Shown here one piece after another: positions 59,497 to 64,000 of a stretch of 64,000 nucleotides of DNA. The stretch spans positions 5,822,001 to 5,886,000 of the forward strand of contig NZ_CM125436.1 in assembly GCF_052072235.1 (NCBI RefSeq). Direction: 5' to 3'. Source of the DNA: Brevibacillus_D fluminis_A. Lineage in GTDB: Bacteria; Bacillota; Bacilli; Brevibacillales; Brevibacillaceae. The position numbers and the translations under genes were made by a program. How positions within the stretch are numbered: the first letter of the stretch is position 1; each line of letters starts with the position of its first letter. The notes beneath the pieces were generated by a model. The model made no database searches, was not told the origin of the DNA, and was given only the letters and a program-made list of their open reading frames with translations.

Positions 59497-60213
59497 TTAA
59501 AGAATCGGCTTTTTGGCAGGAATCCCCGCTTTACGCGGATATGTTTTTGGCGTTGCTTCCTGTTTTTTCACGATGATAATGTTGCGTTCTCCTGCCTCTT
59601 CCGGGAGTTCGAAGGTTTCTACCTTTTGCGTTTTTCCGCCGAGCAGCTTGATCGCTTTCTTGGCTTCTGCCAGCTCAATCGATGCGCCTGCTCCTTTCAT
59701 CACCAAAAACGTGCCGTTCAGGCGAACGAAAGGAAGGCAGAACTCGGCTAGCAAATTCAGTCGCGCAACGGCCCGCGCTGTTACGACATCGAACGATTCA
59801 CGCAGCTTCGGATTTTGACCAGCTTCCTCCGCTCGCGCATGCGTAGGCGTAAAGTCGGTAAAGCCCAGCTCTTTGCCAACATGATTCAAAAAGTTCATCC
59901 GTTTGTTCAGTGAATCGATCACCGTCATTTTCAGGTGTGGAAAACATATTTTGAGAGGAACGCTGGGAAAACCAGCGCCTCCCCCGATATCGGCTACACT
60001 TTCCACTTGATCAAACGGGAAGTAAAACGCTCCGGAAACCGAATCATAAAAGTGCTTGTTGTACACTTCCTTTTCCTCGGTTATGGCGGTCAAATTCATT
60101 TTTTCATTCCATTCAACCAGCAAGCGATAGTAGGTGGCGAATTGCTCCGACTGCTCAGCTGACAGGTTGATTCCCTTTTCCGCAAGGGCTGTGACAAACT
60201 GCTCTCTATCCAT
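59497..60213 (-). CDS. rsmG: 16S rRNA (guanine527-N7)-methyltransferase RsmG
   Basis: RsmG methylates G527 of 16S rRNA. The 238-residue product has the AdoMet-binding stretch VADIGGGAGFPSVPLKI (about 72-88) and VTARAVARLNLL. It follows mnmG by 11 bases and ends the mnmE-mnmG-rsmG set (gidB). Loss of this enzyme is known to give low-level streptomycin resistance. Confidence 0.97.
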   Translation of the reverse strand: MDREQFVTALAEKGINLSAEQSEQFATYYRLLVEWNEKMNLTAITEEKEVYNKHFYDSVSGAFYFPFDQVESVADIGGGAGFPSVPLKICFPHLKMTVIDSLNKRMNFLNHVGKELGFTDFTPTHARAEEAGQNPKLRESFDVVTARAVARLNLLAEFCLPFVRLNGTFLVMKGAGASIELAEAKKAIKLLGGKTQKVETFELPEEAGERNIIIVKKQEATPKTYPRKAGIPAKKPIL

Positions 60214-60224
60214 CCGTACGCTCC

Positions 60225-62132
60225 TTATTCATCTGTGCCTGTGCCGGCAAGCACGCGGTGATATTGGTCCAAGTAGACCATCAGCACGGAAATGTCAGCC
60301 GGATTCACCCCGGAGATGCGCGATGCCTGCCCAATGTTAAGCGGACGGATTTTCCCCATTTTTTCGCGTGCTTCTTTGGACATGCCGGAGATTTGCTGAT
60401 AATCGATGTTTGCCGGAATCCGTTTCTCTTCCACTTTTTTCATTCGTTCAACCTGCTGGAGTGATTTGCGGATGTAGCCATCATACTTGATTTGAATTTC
60501 CACTTGCTCGCAAACGTCTGCTGGCAGCGCTTCCGGCGCAGGTGCCATTCTGTGGATATGCTCATAGGAAATCTCCGGTCTGCGCAGCATTTGCGCCAAA
60601 TCGATAACTTCGGTCAGCTCAGGGCAATTGACTTCCTTCAAAATCGCTTGTACCACTTCTTGATCAGGACGCACGCGAGTGGTATGCAAACGTTCCTTTT
60701 CCGCCTCAATTAACGCGCGTTTTTTCTGGAAGCGCTGGTACCGTTCTTCGCTGATCAAACCGATCTCATGGCCAATGTCAGTCAAACGCAGATCCGCATT
60801 GTCATGACGAAGCAGCAAGCGATATTCTGCGCGGGAAGTCAGCAAACGGTATGGCTCACTCGTCCCTTTCGTCACCAGATCATCGATCAATACGCCGATG
60901 TACGCCTCTTCGCGGCCCAGCACGATCGGCTCTTTGCCTTGCACTTTCCGTGCGGCGTTAATGCCGGCCATCAGTCCTTGCCCAGCTGCTTCTTCGTAGC
61001 CGGAGGTTCCATTGATTTGACCCGCGGTGAACAACCCTTCGATCACTTTCGTTTCCAGGGACGGCCACAGCTGTGTAGGTACGACCGCATCGTATTCGAT
61101 CGCATAGCCGGGACGCATCATTTTGACGTTTTCCATTCCTTCCATCGAGCGAAGCATGGAGAGCTGGACATCTTCCGGCAAACTGGTAGAGAGGCCTTGT
61201 ACATACATCTCTTCCGTATTGCGGCCTTCCGGTTCAAGGAAGATCTGGTGGCGTGGCTTGTCATTGAAGCGAACCACCTTATCTTCAATCGAAGGGCAAT
61301 AGCGTGGGCCAGTGCCCTCGATTGCGCCGGAATACATTGGAGCACGATGCAGGTTGGAGTTGATCAAGCCATGTGTATCTTCATTGGTGTACGTCAACCA
61401 GCAAGGAAGCTGATCCGTAATGAATTCTGTTGTCTCATAAGAGAAAGCCCGCGGCACCTCATCACCTGGCTGGATCTCCATTTTGGAGAAATCCACACTG
61501 CTTTTATGCACACGTGGCGGTGTTCCCGTTTTAAAACGCACCATCTCCAGGCCCAATTCCTTCAGATGGTGAGCCAGACGTACCGATGGACGCATGTTGT
61601 TCGGGCCGCTTTCATATTGCAAATCGCCGATGATGATTTTTCCGCGCAAATACGTTCCTGTCGTCAAAACAACCGCTTTTGCTGTGTAGCGCGCGCCTGT
61701 TTGCGTCACGACGCCCTCACAGACGCCGTCATTCACAATCAGTTCCTCAACCATCGCCTGACGCAAAATCAGGTTCGGCGTATTCTCGATCGTCTGCTTC
61801 ATTTGATGCTGATACGCGAATTTATCGGCTTGCGCTCGGAGCGCGTGGACCGCAGGGCCTTTTCCGGTATTCAGCATGCGCATCTGGATGTGCGTTTTAT
61901 CGGTGTTTTTGCCCATTTCGCCGCCCAGCGCGTCAATTTCCCGCACGACATGCCCTTTGGCAGGACCGCCGACCGATGGATTGCATGGCATATAGGCAAC
62001 CGCATCGAGGTTAATGGTCAACAACAGCGTTTGGCAGCCCATTCTTGCTGCAGCCAGCGCCGATTCACAGCCGGCATGGCCCGCACCGATGACGATGACG
62101 TCAAAATGTCCTGCTTCATAGTTTGTATTCAT
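60225..62132 (-). CDS. mnmG: tRNA uridine-5-carboxymethylaminomethyl modification enzyme MnmG
   Basis: MnmG is the FAD-dependent partner of MnmE for modification of U34 in several tRNAs. The 635-residue product starts with the dinucleotide fold IVIGAGHAGCESALAAARMG, has GPRYCPSIEDKVVRF and NGTSGYEEAAGQGLMAG, and a helical C-terminal domain that binds MnmE. It lies 12 bases after mnmE. Confidence 0.98.
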   Translation of the reverse strand: MNTNYEAGHFDVIVIGAGHAGCESALAAARMGCQTLLLTINLDAVAYMPCNPSVGGPAKGHVVREIDALGGEMGKNTDKTHIQMRMLNTGKGPAVHALRAQADKFAYQHQMKQTIENTPNLILRQAMVEELIVNDGVCEGVVTQTGARYTAKAVVLTTGTYLRGKIIIGDLQYESGPNNMRPSVRLAHHLKELGLEMVRFKTGTPPRVHKSSVDFSKMEIQPGDEVPRAFSYETTEFITDQLPCWLTYTNEDTHGLINSNLHRAPMYSGAIEGTGPRYCPSIEDKVVRFNDKPRHQIFLEPEGRNTEEMYVQGLSTSLPEDVQLSMLRSMEGMENVKMMRPGYAIEYDAVVPTQLWPSLETKVIEGLFTAGQINGTSGYEEAAGQGLMAGINAARKVQGKEPIVLGREEAYIGVLIDDLVTKGTSEPYRLLTSRAEYRLLLRHDNADLRLTDIGHEIGLISEERYQRFQKKRALIEAEKERLHTTRVRPDQEVVQAILKEVNCPELTEVIDLAQMLRRPEISYEHIHRMAPAPEALPADVCEQVEIQIKYDGYIRKSLQQVERMKKVEEKRIPANIDYQQISGMSKEAREKMGKIRPLNIGQASRISGVNPADISVLMVYLDQYHRVLAGTGTDE

Positions 62133-62144
62133 CTTGCTCTCCTC

Positions 62145-63521
62145 CTATTTCCCCAGACAAAACTGCGAGAAAATCTGGTCAATCAAATCGTCGCCAACAC
62201 TTTCGCCGATAACCTCGCCCAAAAGCTCCCAAGCCTTTTTTATGTCGATCTGGACCATATCCACAGGCATGTGGTCGTCAATTCCGACAAGCGCCTCGTC
62301 CATGGCGGCTGCCGCTTGTTTCAAGAGATGAATATGCCGCGCATTGCTTACATACGTCATGTCGCCCTGCTCTACGCGACCGCTGAAAAAGATTTTCGCG
62401 ATCGCCTCTTCCAGCAGGTCGATCCCTCGCTCCTGAAGCGCGGAGGTCATCACCAACGGCTGATCAGGGAAGTGTTTTTTAACCTCTTCCAAATCGATTT
62501 TTTGCGGCAGATCGAATTTATTGATGATCAAAACGACCGGCAATCCTTTCGCCGCTTCAAAAATCGCGTAATCATCCGCCTGGAGCTGTTCATTGTAATT
62601 CAGCACGATCAAAATCAGATCGGCTTGCTGCAGCAGCTTGCGCGACTTCTCTACCCCGATGCGTTCCACGATGTCTTCCGTTTCACGAATCCCTGCGGTA
62701 TCGATCAGACGCAGCGGCACGCCTCGCACATTCACATATTCCTCAATCACATCGCGGGTCGTTCCCGCCACATCGGTGACGATCGCCTTTTCTTCCTGCA
62801 CCAGGCTGTTTAACAGTGACGATTTCCCCACGTTTGGCCGCCCTACAATCGCTGTGGACAACCCTTCTCGCAAAATCTTCCCTTGACTGGCCGTTCGCAG
62901 CAGCGCGCCAATCTCTTTTTTAACTTCCAGACACTTGTTTCGAAGCAGATTTTGCGTGAAATCTTCGACATCGTGCTCCGGATAGTCCAACGTAACCTCG
63001 ATGTGTGCCATCGCTTCAATCAGCAGTTGGCGCAAGTCGCGAATCAAGCGGGACAGTTTCCCCTCTACCTGCGACAATGCGACCTTCATCGCCCGATCCG
63101 TTTTCGAGCGGATCAAGTCCATGACCGCTTCCGCCTGCGACAAATCGATGCGCCCATGCAAAAACGCCCGTTTCGTAAACTCGCCCGGCTCCGCCAATCT
63201 CGCCCCGCTGGACAAGATCAACTCCAGCACGCGCTGCACAGAAACAAGTCCCCCGTGGCAATTGACCTCCACGACATCTTCACGCGTAAACGTACGCGGC
63301 GCACGCATGACGGAGACAAGCACTTCTTCCACAACCTCATTTGTATCCGGCTCAACCAGTTTTCCATAATGGATCGTATGGGTATCCACAGTGGATAACT
63401 GCTGTTTGCCCCGGAAAATTTTATCCACAATCTCCAGCGACTCGGTCCCGCTCACACGGATGACGGCGATCCCACCTTCACCCATCGGCGTCGCGACCGC
63501 TGCGATAGTATCCATTTCCAC
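62145..63521 (-). CDS. mnmE: tRNA modification GTPase MnmE
   Basis: MnmE works with MnmG on U34 of tRNAs. The start is GTG 63521 (GAGG eight bases upstream) or ATG 63515, which leaves 458 or 456 residues. The N-domain (MDTIAAVATPMGEGGIAVIR) binds a folate one-carbon donor. The G-domain carries GRPNVGKSSLLN (about 225) and DTAGIRETED. The C-terminal CLGK has the conserved Cys. Several DnaA-box-like sequences lie in the first 150 bases of the gene. Confidence 0.97.
   Translation of the reverse strand: MEMDTIAAVATPMGEGGIAVIRVSGTESLEIVDKIFRGKQQLSTVDTHTIHYGKLVEPDTNEVVEEVLVSVMRAPRTFTREDVVEVNCHGGLVSVQRVLELILSSGARLAEPGEFTKRAFLHGRIDLSQAEAVMDLIRSKTDRAMKVALSQVEGKLSRLIRDLRQLLIEAMAHIEVTLDYPEHDVEDFTQNLLRNKCLEVKKEIGALLRTASQGKILREGLSTAIVGRPNVGKSSLLNSLVQEEKAIVTDVAGTTRDVIEEYVNVRGVPLRLIDTAGIRETEDIVERIGVEKSRKLLQQADLILIVLNYNEQLQADDYAIFEAAKGLPVVLIINKFDLPQKIDLEEVKKHFPDQPLVMTSALQERGIDLLEEAIAKIFFSGRVEQGDMTYVSNARHIHLLKQAAAAMDEALVGIDDHMPVDMVQIDIKKAWELLGEVIGESVGDDLIDQIFSQFCLGK
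63382..63429. other. DnaA-box-like sequences inside the mnmE start
   Basis: TTATCCACA at 63421-63429 is exact. GTATCCACA (63382-63390) and AGTGGATAA (63390-63398) each differ by one base. They may bind DnaA or be chance within coding sequence. Confidence 0.4.
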
Positions 63522-63759
63522 TTTTTTCACCTCGAAAAAATGCAATTCCTCTAACTAACTAGAATATCACAGGATCCGTTCAAAAGACAGCAACGAAAGC
63601 GCGCCCCACTTATTCACAATGTGCAGCACGCGAAAGATTCGACCGCCGCTGCCCCTTTCCATTTACCCTCAGTATGATCCGAACCAATCGGTTAAAAACA
63701 TCGTGCCGCAGTTCGGCGAACCAGAGAGGCTCATATGATGAAACCGTTGGGACGAAAAA

Positions 63760-63785
63760 AAGAAGCCCGATCAATCAGGCTTCTT
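63760..63785 (-). terminator. intrinsic terminator at the end of jag
   Basis: AAGAAGCC (63760-63767) pairs with GGCTTCTT (63778-63785), which overlaps the last codons of jag. On the minus strand TTTTTTTCG follows. Confidence 0.85.
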
Positions 63786-64000
63786 TTGGTGCAACAACGA
63801 TATAGCGGTGCGGCTCTTCCCCTTCACTGAACGTCACAACATCCGGTCTGGCTTGCAAGAAGGCGTGAATCACTTTGCGTTCCGCTGCCGACATCGGCTC
63901 CAGGCGAACGTTTCGTTTCATCTGAAGCGCTTTTTTGGCGATCCGGTCAGCCAGCTGCTCCAATGTTTCCTTCCGGCGCGCCCGATAATTTTCTGCATCC
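63775..64000 (-). CDS. jag: RNA-binding protein Jag (KhpB), C-terminal part
   Basis: About 74 residues are visible, entering from the right edge in frame (DAENYRARRKETLEQLADRI). They form the R3H domain with AERKVIHAFLQARPDV and the closing GEEPHRYIVVAPKEA. Jag binds RNA with KhpA and is encoded after yidC in Bacillota. The N-terminal Jag_N and KH domains are outside the window. Confidence 0.95.
   Translation of the reverse strand, partial: DAENYRARRKETLEQLADRIAKKALQMKRNVRLEPMSAAERKVIHAFLQARPDVVTFSEGEEPHRYIVVAPKEA

Noticed and set aside
59330..59500. Plus-strand AGGAGG followed by MYVFNSIISLFATI, resembling a small holin-like toxin
   Set aside because: The ribosome site touches the ATG and the frame runs through repeat family 1 into the rsmG terminator; too weak to call.
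60768..62813. 681-codon plus-strand frame opposite mnmG and mnmE
   Set aside because: It is a shadow of conserved genes on the other strand; no ribosome site or protein-like features.
1..64000. CRISPR arrays, rRNA and tRNA genes
   Set aside because: No regularly spaced direct repeats and no tRNA- or rRNA-like sequence were seen; all long stretches are accounted for by genes or the gaps described.

Overview
The window comes from a spore-forming Bacillota chromosome, most likely a Brevibacillus-like member of the Paenibacillaceae. This is inferred from gene order and protein character; no search was run. The conserved block jag-mnmE-mnmG-rsmG-noc-soj-spo0J, the rpsF-ssb-rpsR, gdpP-rplI-dnaB-purA and walRKHIJ-htrA-rlmH sets, and sporulation genes (yyaC, a YjcZ-type peptide) place it just to one side of oriC. 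dnaA itself should lie beyond the right edge. Nearly all core genes are on the minus strand, pointing away from oriC.

Region 1 (1-26.5 kb) is an accessory island ending exactly at the 3' end of rlmH, the site used by staphylococcal cassette chromosome (SCC) elements. Next to rlmH it carries the SCC replication and recombination gene set: a PrimPol/DUF927 Cch-like replication protein (21210-24140), a RadC protein, a DUF960 protein and two tandem large serine recombinases (15846-19047). The rlmH end contains an 18-bp imperfect dyad (26486-26503) resembling the staphylococcal Ccr attachment core. The far end of the element is not in the window.

Cargo, going left from the recombinases: a small gene behind a LexA-like box; an XRE regulator divergent from a two- or three-gene set encoding membrane-anchored proteins; a 161-aa possible nuclease paired with a methylase-specificity fusion whose catalytic NPPF reads HPPF; a complete type I restriction system (hsdM, hsdS, hsdR); a two-gene cassette (unknown soluble protein plus four-helix membrane protein); and the start of an AIPR-like abortive infection gene cut by the window edge. 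It is a defence-rich cassette.

Region 2 (26.5-38.7 kb) holds rlmH, htrA, the WalRK two-component system with walH, walI and walJ, a LysM-G5-M23 cell-wall peptidase and purA behind a PurR-type operator. Region 3 (38.9-46.2 kb) holds dnaB, rplI, gdpP, a DUF2232 gene, rpsR-ssb-rpsF and ychF.

Region 4 (46.3-55 kb) holds an exported oligoendopeptidase F, a DnaA-box cluster, a YjcZ-type peptide, an SbsA-Ig-like protein, DUF951, a MscS channel, DUF3343, yyaC, a 1-kb gene-free stretch with extreme strand purine bias, DUF554 and a cysteine desulfurase. Region 5 (55-64 kb) holds parB, parA, noc, mgtC, rsmG, mnmG, mnmE and the C-terminus of jag, with two parS sites. Two small dispersed palindromic repeat families are scattered through the intergenic regions of regions 2-5.
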